Source: Nemophila menziesii
Lineage: Eukaryota; Streptophyta; Magnoliopsida; Boraginales; Hydrophyllaceae
NCBI GenBank assembly: GCA_029959085.1
Contig: JARWIR010000091.1
Location: 930,001-994,000 of the forward strand
Reading direction: 5' to 3'
DNA: 64,000 nt
The notes beneath the pieces are model-generated. The model did not search any database. It saw only the letters and a list, made by a program, of their open reading frames with translations, and was not told the origin of the DNA. Of this stretch, positions 35,026-47,090 are shown piece by piece; positions within the stretch are counted from its first letter, which is position 1, and every line of letters begins with the position of its first letter. The position numbers were made by a program, and so were the translations under genes.

Positions 35026-37286
35026 CTAAGGAGTCTCGCGGAGGTACATGACCTCCCCGGGATGTGGATCTTCCGAGCGATTGGTATCTTCACCTCCATG
35101 GTATATCTTTAATCTGTGACCGTTAACCATAAAGGTACGATTCTCTAGCGGATGTTCTATTTCTATTGCCCCATGAGGTGTAACTTTGGTCACAATGTAT
35201 GGACCTGACCACTTAGATCTTAACTTACCCGGAAAATTGCTGAACTTTGAATTATACTTTAATACTTTTTGCCCCACTTCAAAGTTCTTTGGACGAATCC
35301 GATTGTCATGCCATTTCTTTGTCTTTTCTTTGTAAAGTTTAGCATTTTCATAAGCATGCAATCGGAATTCGTCAAGTTCATTAAGCTTCATCATACGATT
35401 CTTTCCGGCTAAGATAGGATCTAAGTTCAACTGCGCAATTGCCCAATAGGCACCCATTTCAAGCTCTAAAGGTAAGTGACAAGCCTTACCATACACCATT
35501 CGATAGGGAGATGCACCAACTGGAGTCTTAAACGCAGTACGATAGGCCCATAACGCATCATCTAACTTCATTGACCAATCTTTTCTTGTAGGACCAACGG
35601 TTTTCTCTAGGATTGACTTGACTTCACGGTTCGAAACTTCAGCTTGACCATTGGATTGTGGATGGTATGCAGTAGATACACGGTGTCTTACTCCATATTT
35701 CTCTAGAACAGTCTTCAGATATTTATTAACGAAATGAGATCCTCCATCACTAATAATCACTCTAGGTGTGCCATGTCTAGTGAAAATATGTGATTTCAAG
35801 AACTTGATCACCACTCGTGAATCATTGGTAGGTAAAGCCACCGCTTCTACCCACTTAGATACATAATCAACAGCTAACAAGATGTAGAGGTTACCATTTG
35901 AAGGAACGAAGGGACCCATAAAGTCTATGCCCCAAACATCGAATATCTCAACCTCTACAACGTTATTACGCGGCATCTCATCCCTCTTAGATATGTTTCC
36001 GGTAAACTGGCATCTCGTACACTTCTTAACATATTCATGACAATCTTTAATAAGAGAAGGCCAGTAAAAACCTGACTGAAATACCTTCGCAGCAGTTCTA
36101 TCTCCTTTGAAATGTCCGCCATATAAAGAATCATGGCATCCAGCTATAATGGCTTGAGTCTCTTCCCTTGCTACACATCTTCGTATCATTTGGTCAGCAC
36201 AAACTTTGTAGAGGTAAGGATCCTCCCAAAAGAACTGTCTAGCCCGATGAGCTAACCTCTTTCTCTCTTGATAAGTAGAACCTTCAGGGAAAACACCACT
36301 CACCACTAAATTCGCAATATCTGCATACCACGGAGCCTCATAATCTCGAACAACGAATAAACTCTCATCAGGAAACTCTTCTCTAACCGCATCAGTACCA
36401 CTATTCATCTCTGAACCCTCTAAACGCGATAGATGATCTGCCACCTGATTCTCACAACCCTTTCTATCTTTGATCTCTAAATCGAACTCTTGAAGCAATA
36501 ACACCCATCTGATTAACCTTGGTTTCGCATCTTTCTTCTCCATAAGAAACCTGATCGCGGAATGATCTGTATAAACAATAACTTTCGCTCCAAGAAGATA
36601 AGAGCGAAATTTATCAAACGAATATACAACTGCTAGCAACTCCTTTTCTGTAACTGTGTAATTAATCTGAGCACCACTAAAAGTTTTACTAGCATAGTAA
36701 ATTGAATGAAAAACTTTCTCTTTTCTCTGTCCTAATACAGCTCCCATACACAAATCACTCGCATCACACATAACCTCAAACAGTAAATTCCAATCTGGAG
36801 GTAACACTATAAGAGCAGAAATGAGTTTTTCCTTGATTGCTTGGAAGGCCGCTAAACAAGCTTCATCAAAAAGGAATTTACAATCCTTTTCGAGTAAGTT
36901 GCATAACGGTTTAGCAATCTTAGAAAAATCCTTAATAAAACGCCTATAAAAGCCAGCATGGCCCAGAAAACTCCTTACCCCTTTAACAGAAACAGGAGGG
37001 GGAAGAGTTTTAATTACCTCTATCTTTGCTCTATCAACCTCTAAACCAGCACTCGAAACCTTGTGACCCAGAACAATACCTTCGCGAACCTTGAAAAGAC
37101 ACTTCTCCCAGTTGAGCACCAAATCTGTTTCCTTGCATCTTACTAACACTTTCTCCAAGTTATCTAAACATATATCAAAATCATCACCAAACACGGAGAA
37201 ATCGTCCATGAATACTTCAAGGAAATTATCTATCATGTCCCAGAAGATGGCCATCATACACCGTTGAAAAGTAGCGGGAGCGTTAC
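35026..37286 (-). pseudogene. Athila Y pol 3' part: RT, RNase H, integrase
   Basis: Open in frame from the X insertion at 37286 to the stop at 35026 (about 750 codons). It carries the RT active site FMDDFSVFG, RNase H motifs ([39 protein letters not shown]), an integrase zinc region (H..H..CTRCQF), the DDE blocks IDFMGPF, SDGGSHF and [11 protein letters not shown], and a C-terminus ending EVMYLRETP. Although separated from its 5' half by X, this part has no internal stop. Confidence 0.88.
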
Positions 37287-38850
37287 TGATGTCTCCCTAA
37301 TTGTTCTTATTTTAGACCCTTAGGAGACATCATTTTTGGTGTTTATTTAATTAATTCGATAGACTTTTGAATGAAATATGCAATAATTCGGATTTCCCTT
37401 TTTATTTCTAGCATTTTTGAATTATTAAACTTTTGCGCGTAATATTGGTATTTTTAGTGTAAAGTTTACAGGTTTTTAGATGTTAGCTAGGAAAGGAATC
37501 CGAAGATAAAGTCAAAGATCAAAAGATAGAGTCAAGACTTGAAAAGAAATCCCGAAGATTTTATTTTAGAGCTGAAAATCCATTTTCCAGGCCCTTGATT
37601 GCTGTTTTCGAGGTACTTAAGAGCTGATTGAGCCGCTGACCTTTGAAGAGAAAACATTCCTTATCGAAGTACGGAACTTTAGCAACTGGAATGAGGTCAA
37701 TCGGAGTTGTAACGCATCGGGAAAAGCAGTTTTAGTGAAGGCCTGTCATCAGTTACGGGATTTTGGGCTTAGAAAGTGGGCTTGGACATTTAATTAGGCT
37801 TTTATTTTCTGGTCCAAGCCCTAGTCCGAATTTTTAACTATAAAAGGAGGTCTGGACTCTTATTTTAAACACAATTCACTTTCCACAAGATTAAAAAAAC
37901 ACCAGAGAAGCTACAGGAGGAAGAAAGGAGAAGCTACAAGAGCTGGAGTGGGTCTATAGCTCCGTTCGTAGTCAATCTTATTCCGAAAATTAGGTTTTTC
38001 TTTTATTTTACTTTTGTAACGAATATGAATTCCATTTCTTTTTATTTTGTTTTTAATTTTAATATGAGCTAAATTTCAATTAGTGCTTGAGAACAAACAA
38101 TGGGTGAATCCTGATTTTATATTATAACGAATGTTGAATTTGGGTTTTTATTGAATTAAACTAAATTAGGTCTTTTACTCTTTTCGACAATTTGTGAATG
38201 TTTACTGATTTTAGAGTCGCGAACTAAAATTAGGTATTAGTATCTAAGCTATTCCATATATGTGGCGTATGGATCATCCTGACGGGGGGTTTAGATACAG
38301 AAATAGTTGTTCAATCTAGGATAAAAGCTATTGATTCTGACGAACTTAGTTAATCCTAGGGCCAATGTGGTAATAAATCTTAATCATCCAACGGTGGATC
38401 ATATTTACCCTGACGGGACTAGTGACACTTTAGGATTGCCTTATAGTCCACCCTGACGGGGGTATAAGGATATTAGAATCCCGACCATTGTAATTGACCG
38501 ATTTAACCCTTAAACAACATAAGTTAGAAAGTAAAATTAGGAGGATCCTTGCGTTCTCAAGTACTACATCTCATATTGCGTTATCACTTATTTTACTTGC
38601 GTCTTAGCTTCTACTTGCATTTAATTATTTGTCTTTTATTCATTAGCTTTAATCAACAAAACCAAACAAATATTTTATTATCTTTTATTTTCATAAGTGC
38701 ATCAATCACTACTTGCTAAACATTGTGATCAACCATCCGTCCTTGGAACGAATCTGATTTATCAGAATTACTACTTGGGACAACCGTACACTTGCGGTTG
38801 TGGTTCGATTAGCATTTGCATTTATTTTTAGGACACACAAAGGACCACCA
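37287..38850 (+). repeat. 5' LTR of Athila X
   Basis: The first 46 bp form a foldback: TGATGTCTCCCTAA pairs with TTAGGAGACATCA (37287-37332). A TATA box TATAAAAG lies at 37839-37846. CCTGACGGG motifs lie at 38278, 38409 and 38452. TTGGGACAACCGTACACTTGCGGTTGTGG near the 3' end contains an inverted repeat CAACCG..CGGTTG. Confidence 0.93.
37839..37846 (+). promoter_or_regulatory. LTR TATA box of X
   Basis: TATAAAAG, followed by GGAGGTCTGG. The same box is at 49148-49155 in the 3' LTR and is conserved in Y and W. It is the likely core promoter of the genomic transcript. Confidence 0.6.
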
Positions 38851-38856
38851 AGTTTT

Positions 38857-38874
38857 TGGCGCCGCTGCCGGGGA
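38857..38874 (+). promoter_or_regulatory. X primer-binding site (tRNA-Asp type)
   Basis: TGGCGCCGCTGCCGGGGA, 6 nt inside the 5' LTR. It resembles the Athila primer site TGGCGCCGTTGCCGGGGA attributed to tRNA-Asp, with one difference. Y has the same site at 53881-53898 on the minus strand. Confidence 0.75.
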
Positions 38875-38984
38875 CGGTAGCGTGTGACCACGGTGTTTAT
38901 CCTTTAGTGATAAGTGCATTTATTTTATTTTATCAGTTTTACGCTTTTTGTTTGTTAGCTTTTTCAGGTTTTTAGGTTTGGTGT

Positions 38985-41900
38985 ATGCGAAGAAGGCTAT
39001 TCAAGGATCTAGAGCCAACACCTCCGATCCTTAGTAATCCAGAATCGTTGATCAGACTTGCGAACAGAAGAAGAAGAGAACGAGAAGTTTTAGAAGTAGA
39101 AGAATTGAGTAACAGAATGGAGAATATCATTATTCAAGGTCAACAGAATGGACAAGGCCAGGTAGATGCAAATGGCCAACCTTTAGCTCCAGGCGTTATT
39201 CCTCAAGTTCAACCATTACACCCTAATCCTCCAGTCCAGTTCGTAATGAATCAAGATCCATGGTTCACTAATGGCCCTCTAGAAATCCCATTTCATGCTC
39301 CTGCTATAGGAGTAGGCGCTCCGGATATTGATGTTCCGCGATTCCGTCCAGATTCGGGTATGTTAGCGCAATTTCAAAATTTTGGGAATTTTCGTGGAAG
39401 ACCTTCTGAAGATCCTATTAGAGCGGTTCAGAAATTCAAACAAATTTGTGATTCTTACATCACACAAGGCGTCTCTAGAGAGCAGATGTATTTTGCAGCA
39501 TTCAAATTCTTTGTCATAGATGGAGCAAGCGAATGGCATGATACACAAGATCCGACGAAGATAACAAATTGGGATCAATTAGAAGCCGCATTTTTCGACA
39601 GGTATTATCCGAGCAATATGAGGTTAGATGCTGAATTGGAGTTGACTAATTTTCGTCAAGAATACGATGAGACTGTGGGTAAGAGTTGGACTAGATTTCA
39701 GATGTGTTTGCGTAGAGTTCCAAATCATGGTTTTTCAGAATTACAGCAGTTAAAGATTTTTTATAGAGGCCTTGATGGAACTTCGAGAGAAAAGTTAGAT
39801 ACGTTATGTGGTGCAGGTTTCCTTCAAGTTCAACCAGCTCATGCCAAAATTATTGTAGAACGAACAGTCAAGAACGAAGTTGGTTGGAAATCAGTGAGAA
39901 CACCTGTTAAGGGTGTTAATAATGTTGACATAGAAGAGAAATTTGCTACCTTTGAAACGAAGATTCAAAACACTTTGGAACAACAATTGAAGCAGCTTAC
40001 TTTAGCTGTAAAAGAAGGATTTTCGGGTAAGAAAGTAGCTGTGCAAGCTGCACAAGAGGTTTATATGTGTTCAATTTGTAGAGTTGATGATCATGATGAA
40101 GAGAATTGTCCGAATAATCAAGAATCAGTGATGTTTATGTCCAACAGAGGTAATTTTAATTCGAGTGGTAATGGATATCAACCTAACAGAAACCATCCTG
40201 GGTTTCAATATTCGAATCCTAATGGGGCAGCCAATCCTACATATGCGTATCAGCCGCGTCCCCAAGGTAATAACTATAATCCTAGACCACAAAACAATTA
40301 TCAAGGAGGACAGAATCAGAATACTTATGTACCAAGACAAGCTCCTCAGAATACTTACGATGAAACGCTAAACCAGAAAGCTTTACCTGCACATCCACAA
40401 GAAGGGGTACTCACCCTTCAGAAAACTGTTGAAAATTTGATTGCTCTACAAGCACAAGCGATGGAACGTCAGAACGCAGCAATAGAACGTCAGAACGCTG
40501 CAATAGAAAGACAAAATGCAGCTGAAGCAAATATGAAGATGTTCCAGAATCAGCTGAGTCAAATCAGTAAACAGCTCAATCAACGTCCACAAGGACAACT
40601 TCCAAGCGATACAGAAAATCCAACACAACGTGAAGATTGCAAGGCTGTTACATTAAGAAGTGGTAAGAACCTCCTTCCACCTCCTTTTCCCGTTATGAAA
40701 GAGAAAGAAGTCCCAAGAAAAGAAAAGGAAGTGGGTGAGAAAGAGAAAGAGAATGAGAAAGATAGTGAGGTTGAAGAGATAGAAAGACCAAGAGAAACTC
40801 CGAAAAAGAGAGACGAAATGGTAAGCAATCGCCCTCCACCACCGTTTCCATCGCGAGTTCAGAAAAAGGGTGATATGGGTGATTTTCAGAAATTCTTCAA
40901 TAGAGTGAGGGGTTTGAGTATTAATATTCCGTTACTTGAGGCAATTCGAGATATTCCTAAGTATACGAAGTTTTTGAAGAGGGCCCTCACTAATAAAAGG
41001 CCCTACTGTGATAATGAGATGATTGGCCTTCCTGAAGAGTGTAGTGCGATTTGCCAGAGTAAATTACCTCCGAAGTTAGTTGATCCGGGGAGTTTCACGA
41101 TTCCCATATCAATTGGAGAAGAATGGAAGGGAAAGGCGCTATGCGATTTGGGGGCAAGCATCAACTTGATGCCCAAGTCAGTCTTTGATAAGCTTAAAAT
41201 TGGAAATGCAAGACCCACCTCTATGGTCTTGCAAATGGCGGACAGGTCTCTTGCTCATCCTGAAGGCCGCATTGAGGATGTTCTTGTTAAGGCAGGTACA
41301 CTTATATTTCCTGTTGATTTCGTAATTCTTGAATACAATGCAGATAGAAATGTCCCCATTATTTTGGGTAGACCCTTCCTAGCTACAGGGAGGACATTGA
41401 TCGATGTCGAGAATGGCGAATTGACAATGAGGATACAAGATGAGGAAGTGAAATTCAATGTATTTCGAGCTATGAAATTCCCAGATTCTCGGGAAGATTG
41501 CTTCAGAATGGATGTAGTAGAGCAAGCATCGCAAGAGGTATTTAATTGTTTAAATTTTGATGATATCTTGCAGGCTGCTTTGACATTAGATTCACCTGAG
41601 ATGATGGAGGAGCTTACAGAAACAGTGGCAGCTCTCAATTCTGAAAATCCGAAATATAGGCGTCTTGCCTATGAACCTGTAAGAGAACCGGGGGAGATTA
41701 TTCCTAAAAAGAAACCTTCAATTGAATCTCCTCCGGAGTTGGAAGAAAAACCATTGCCAGCACACTTGAGGTATGCATATTTGGGTACTAATGAAACTCT
41801 ACCTGTTATTGTTTCAGCTAATTTAACAGGTCCTCAAGAAGATAAACTGTTGCGTGTGTTAAGAGCTAACAAAGAAGCAATAGGTTGGACAATTGCTGAT

Positions 41901-44660
41901 ATCAAAGGCATTAGTCCATCCTATTGTCAACACAAAATCATACTAGAAGATGTTAATGCACGCTCAGTTGAAGGTCAGAGAAGATTAATGCCAGCCATGA
42001 AGGATGTGGTGAAGAAGGAGGTGATTAAGCTTTTAGATGCGGGGATTATCTATCCCATTTCGAGTAGTGAATGGGTGAGTCCAGTTCAGTGTGTACCGAA
42101 GAAGGGAGGAATAACAACAATTCTTAACGATAAAAATGAGGCGATTCCTTCAAGAACGGTAGTTGGATAGAGAGTCTGCATGGATTACAGAAAGCTGAAC
42201 AAGGCCACCAGAAAAGATCATTTCCCTTTACCCTTCATCGATCAAATGTTAGATAAATTAGCCGGAAGAGAGTACTATTGCTTCTTGGATGGTTACTCTG
42301 GATACAATCAGATTTACGTGGCTCCAGAAGACCAACATAAGACTACCTTTACATGCCCATTTGGTACTTTTGCATATCGCAGAATGCCATTTGGGTTGTG
42401 TAACGCTCCCGCTACTTTTCAAAGGTGTATGATGGCCATCTTCTGGGACATGATAGATAATTTCCTTGAAGTGTTCATGGATGATTTCTCCGTGTTTGGT
42501 GATGATTTTGATATATGTTTGGATAACTTGGAGAAAGTGTTAGTGAGATGCAAGGAAACAGATTTGGTGCTCAACTGGGAGAAGTGTCATTTTATGGTTC
42601 GCGAAGGTATTGTTCTTGGTCACAAAGTTTCGAGTGCTGGTTTAGAGGTTGATAGAGCAAAGATAGAGGTAATTAAAACTCTTCCCCCTCCTGTTTCTGT
42701 TAAAGGGGTAAGGAGTTTTCTTGGCCATGCTGGTTTCTATAGGCGATTTATTAAAGATTTTTCTAAGATTGCTAAACCGCTATGCAACTTACTCGAAAAG
42801 GATTGCAAATTCCTTTTTGATGAAGCTTGTTTAGCGGCCTTCAAAGCAATCAAAGAAAAGCTTATTTCTGCTCCTATAGTGTTACCTCCAGATTGGAATT
42901 TACCGTTTGAGGTTATGTGTGATGCGAGTGATTTGTGTATGGGAGTTGTATTAGGACAGAGGAACGAGAAGGTTTTTTATTCGATTTACTATGCTAGTAA
43001 AACTTTTAATGATGCTCAGATTAATTACACAGTTACATAAAAGGAGTTGCTAGCAGTTGTCTATTCGTTTGATAAATTTCGCTCTTATCTTCTTGGAGCG
43101 AAAGTTATTGTTTATACAGATCATTCCGCGATCAGATTTCTTATGGAGAAGAAAGATGCAAAACCAAGGTTAATCAGATGGGTGTTATTGCTTCAAGAGT
43201 TCGATTTAGAGATCAAAGATAGAAAGGGTTGTGAGAATCAGGTTGCAGATCATCTATCGCGTTTAGAGGGTTCAGAGATGAATAGTGGTACTGAAGCAGT
43301 TAGAGAAGAGTTTCCTGATGAGAGTTTATTCGTTGTTCGAGATTATGAAGCTCCCTGGTATGCAGATATTGCAAATTTAGTGGTGAGTGGTGTTTTTCCT
43401 GAAGGTTCTACTTATCAAGAAAGAAAGAGGTTAGCTCATCGTGCTAGACAGTTCTTTTGGGAGGATCCGTTCCTCTATAAAGTTTGTGCTGACCAAATGA
43501 TACGAAGATGTGTAGCAAGGGAAGAGACGCAAGCCATTATAGCTGGATGCCATGATTCATTATACGGAGGACATTTCAAAGGAGACAGAACTGCTGCGAA
43601 GGTATTTCAATCAGGTTTTTACTGGCCTTCTCTTATTAAAGATTGTCATGAATATGTTAAGAAGTGTTCGAGATGCCAGTTTACCGGAAACATATCTAAG
43701 AGGGATGAGATGCCGCGTAATAATGTGTTAGAGGTTGAGATATTCGATGTTTGGGGCATAGACTTTATGGGTCCTTTCGTTCCTTCAAATGGTAACCTCT
43801 TTATCTTATTAGCTGTTGATTATGTATCTAAGTGGGTAGAAGCGGTGGCTTTACCTACCAATGATTCACGAGTGGTGATCAAGTTCTTGAAATCACATAT
43901 TTTCACTAGACATGGCACACCTAGAGTGATTATTAGCGATGGAGGATCTCATTTCGTTAATAAATATCTGAAGACCGTTCTAGAGAAATATGGAGTTAGA
44001 CATCGTGTATCTACTGCATACCATCCACAATCCAATGGTCAAGCTGAAGTTTCGAACCGTGAAGTCAAGTCAATCCTAGAGAAAACCGTTGGTCCTACAA
44101 GAAAAGATTGGTCAATGAAATTAGATGATGCGTTGTGGGCCTATCGTACTGCGTTTAAGACTCCAGTTGGTGCATCTCCCTATCGAATGGTGTATGGTAA
44201 GGCTTGTCACTTACCTTTAGAGCTTGAAATGGGTGCCTATTGGGCAATTGCGCAGTTGAACTTAGATCCTATCTTAGCTGGAAAGAATCGTATGATGAAG
44301 CTTAATGAACTTGATGAATTCCGATTGCATGCTTATGAAAATGCTAAACTTTACAAAGAAAACACAAAGAAATGGCATGACAATCGGATTCGTCCAAAGA
44401 ACTTTGAAGTGGGGCAAAAAGTATTAAAGTATAATTCAAAGTTCAGCAATTTTCCGGGTAAGTTAAGATCTAAGTGGTCAGGTCCATACATTGTGACCAA
44501 AGTTACACCTCATGGGGCGATAGAAATAGAACATCCGCTAGAGAACCGTACCTTTATGGTTAATGGTCACAGATTAAAGATATACCATGGAGGTGAAGAT
44601 ACCAATCGCTCGGAAGATCCACATCCCGGGGAGGTCATGTACCTCCGCGAGACTCCTTAG
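38985..44660 (+). pseudogene. Athila X gag-pol, two nonsense codons
   Basis: A single frame of 1892 codons. It starts MRRRLFKDLEPTPPIL. The gag core (about residues 125-230: FRGRPSEDPIRAVQKF, FVIDGASEWH) is followed by a CX2CX4HX4C knuckle (CSICRVDDHDEENC, about 361-374), an ERQNAAI tandem repeat (about 493-510) and a charged Lys/Glu region. The aspartic protease is DLGASINL (721-728). RT has its active site at FMDD (1164-1167). RNase H ([20 protein letters not shown]), the integrase zinc finger, the DDE core ([25 protein letters not shown]) and a C-terminal end at 44660 follow. TAG at codon 1062 (TGG in Y) and TAA at codon 1352 (GAA in Y) are single-base nonsense changes. All in all it is a recent copy that cannot make full pol by itself. 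Confidence 0.93.
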
Positions 44661-45339
44661 AAGCGTGAGGTAAACCGTCGAGCTTAACGACGTTAAACAA
44701 AAGCCAATTACTTGTATATTAGCTGAGTTTTTCTATTTTTGCAATTTAGATTAGTTTGATTTTCGTAATTTTATTGTTTTTATTAAGAAATGAGGAAGGG
44801 TAGTTGTTTTTGATGATTTCAGGGGTAAAAAGGACTTGAGTTTGGGGTCGATTTGGCAAAAACAGAAGAAAAAGAGGTTGGATGTCTAGGAGAAACCGGG
44901 AACCCGGTTTCGCAAAACCGGGAACCCGGTTTTGGAGCTGGTACCAGCCACTTTTAACGCAACACTTGGCGTTTTGGGGTAATGTCACAGCGTCGGAACC
45001 GGGAACCCGCATTTGGCGAAACCGGGTACCCGGTTTTGGTGCTGTAAGTTCTGAGATTCCCTGACCCAGCGTCTTGGTGGCCTGCGTTTTCGTGCGTTTT
45101 GATTCGCGCCATCGACACAAATCCGGGTACCCGCATTTGCCAGAACCGGGTACCCGGTTTCGGAGCTGCTGTTGGTGAAATTTTCTGGTCCAGCGTTTCA
45201 GGATGCTGCGTTTTGGCGCGTTTTGACTCGCGCCATCGAGAAATTCCGGGAACCCGCATTCCACAGAACCGGGTACCCGGTTTCGGCGAAGAAAATCCCT
45301 GACTCCGCGTCTTGGGGTCCAGCGTTTTGGTGCGTTTCG

Positions 45340-45372
<33 letters not shown>

Positions 45373-45773
45373 ACAATTATTTTTCCGCGCCGTCACAGCG
45401 ACGCGGAACCGGGGACCCGGTTTTCCAAAACCGGGAACCCGGTTTGAAAGCTGTGAGAGGCGGTTTTGGGTATTTTAACCTAGTTTTCTTAGCCTCTTTT
45501 GCAAGTTTTTACCTAAAACGCACCAATAGCCTCCCCACCTCCGAAATTCATCTACCAAAACACTAAATATCATCAAATCCTTAGTTTTTCCCAAGATTCT
45601 TCTTCACCCAATTCCTTAACTTACACCCAATTCTTTCTTCCCCCATACAAATTAACCAAGACCCATCTCATATTTCACCTAGTTCTTAAATTCTTAAACC
45701 TCAAAACATCAAAATTCTAAACTTTTCCCTAAGTTTTTCATTATTTGAAGTTTTGAGTTTGGGGTGAAAAGAG
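44661..45773 (+). repeat. X spacer with five palindrome doublets
   Basis: Between pol and ORF3. Ten palindromic motifs (CCGGGAACCCGG or CCGGGTACCCGG) occur in five pairs starting about 44893, 44996, 45121, 45247 and 45406. Members of a pair are about 21-23 bp apart centre to centre, and pairs recur every 103-160 bp. Spacers carry gcgttttggcgcgttttgactcgcgcc. A run of about 28 A lies at 45340-45368. PPT-like TTGAGTTTGGGGT occurs at 44836-44848 and 45753-45766. Open frames on both strands here merely read through the repeats. Confidence 0.85.
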
Positions 45774-47090
45774 ATGACTAACAGAACCGGTGATTTCCGA
45801 AGAACTGCTCCTAGAAGGAAGACCACCATTGGTGGTTCTCAAGATCAAGCTATTGAGATTCCTGATTCGCGTCCTAAACGAAAAATTGACAAAGTTAAGC
45901 TTGATTCTAACAGAAAAGAAATCACATGTCTAAAGAGAAGACTGATTGATGAGATTGAAAGTGAGAAGGAACCAGAAGAGGAAATTGCGAAGAACATTGA
46001 GGAAGAAACTGAACAAGAGATTCCGGAAGCACCCGTTACGAAACTTCCGCGTATGAAGATGTGGGCCCACAAGCCTAAGAGGGTTTACACTTGTTGGAAT
46101 ACTCAGGTTCGTGAAAGAATTGAATTTTTGAAATTTGGTGAGGAGACGACTTTTCCTAAGGGTATTATGAGTAGTGATTACAAGGAATATGCTGTGACAT
46201 GTGCTAAGTTTGGTTGGAAAGAGTTACAAGGAAGGAAGCTTGAGTTCATTCCTACTTTTGTGCGAGAATTTTACGAAGGTTTAGCTACCTCACATGATGC
46301 CATTGATATCCGCAAAAAGGTAGTTCCTTTCTCTATTGAACGTATTAGGAAATCATTGAAACTACCCAACTTTTCTGGAACATGCCCCTTCCAAGAAACT
46401 CTTAATGACCCTTCTTTTGATTTTGAGTCCCTTTGGGGGATCGTGCTTGTTAATGGGACTAGCCCAATTCCTGAAGGTGAAAGGTATCCTGGACAGTTTT
46501 ACAGCAGTAGTTTGACACCTCGTGCTAAGGTTTGGTCTCGTTTCATAATACCCACTTTCTTTGGTATTAAACACACTTCCGAGTTGAAGAAAGAGCACAT
46601 ATTTGTTATTAAGTGTATTTTGGAGGAGAAACCATTTGATGTTGCTAAGATCATTTATGATACGATCATGGAATTCGCGAAATCACCAATGAAACAACAA
46701 AATCTGAAGTTTCCTTGTACTATTACTCAGTTGTGTCTAGACGCAAAGATTCCGCGTAAGAACGCAGATATTGACATTGTTTCAGTTGGTGTGAGTATAG
46801 CTTTGAGCACAATCAAGAACATCCATGAAGAGGCAACACGAGCTACAAGAAGTCCAAGAACTCCTCAATCAAAGAAAGCGAAAACTGTACCTGAGTTGGA
46901 AGCGAAGATTCAGGTGTTGGAAGAGAATCAGGAGAGGATGATTGCTACCTTGGGAAATGTTACAAAAGAATTGGACCTGCTTCGAAATTTAATCCTAGGC
47001 GTAAATACACTTCAAAACGCGATGTATGATGCTGTTACGCGAGATAAAGGTCCAGAACGCAACACCGATAACCAGCCTCGCGCTGGTTAA
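45774..47090 (+). CDS. Athila X ORF3 (plant transposon protein-like), intact
   Basis: 438 residues, uninterrupted. It starts MTNRTGDFRRTAPRRK. A basic, then Glu-rich head (to about residue 90) is followed by a central domain resembling the putative plant transposon protein family (PF20167-like): FIPTFVREFYEGLA, KKVVPFSIERIRKSLKLP, YPGQFYSSSLTPRAKVW, IFVIKCILEEKPFDVAKII, KFPCTITQLCLDAKIPRK. A coiled-coil-like tail (about 375-420: VPELEAKIQVLEENQERMIA ... KELDLLRNLI) follows. No signal peptide or membrane helix is evident, which argues against a true envelope protein. It lies where Athila elements carry their extra ORF. How it is expressed (subgenomic or spliced RNA) is not visible. Confidence 0.85.
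   Translation: MTNRTGDFRRTAPRRKTTIGGSQDQAIEIPDSRPKRKIDKVKLDSNRKEITCLKRRLIDEIESEKEPEEEIAKNIEEETEQEIPEAPVTKLPRMKMWAHKPKRVYTCWNTQVRERIEFLKFGEETTFPKGIMSSDYKEYAVTCAKFGWKELQGRKLEFIPTFVREFYEGLATSHDAIDIRKKVVPFSIERIRKSLKLPNFSGTCPFQETLNDPSFDFESLWGIVLVNGTSPIPEGERYPGQFYSSSLTPRAKVWSRFIIPTFFGIKHTSELKKEHIFVIKCILEEKPFDVAKIIYDTIMEFAKSPMKQQNLKFPCTITQLCLDAKIPRKNADIDIVSVGVSIALSTIKNIHEEATRATRSPRTPQSKKAKTVPELEAKIQVLEENQERMIATLGNVTKELDLLRNLILGVNTLQNAMYDAVTRDKGPERNTDNQPRAG

Noticed and set aside
44746..45396. 216-codon minus-strand frame and several frames on both strands
   Set aside because: They read through the palindrome array and an A run; periodic peptides (NRVPGFG-like) are repeat translation.
44893..45446. 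CRISPR-like look of the palindrome array
   Set aside because: Plant nuclear transposon context, palindromes in doublets, spacers are repeats themselves, no cas genes.
45774..47090. Envelope glycoprotein call for ORF3
   Set aside because: No signal peptide, no membrane helix and no clustered cysteines; the plant transposon protein layout fits better.
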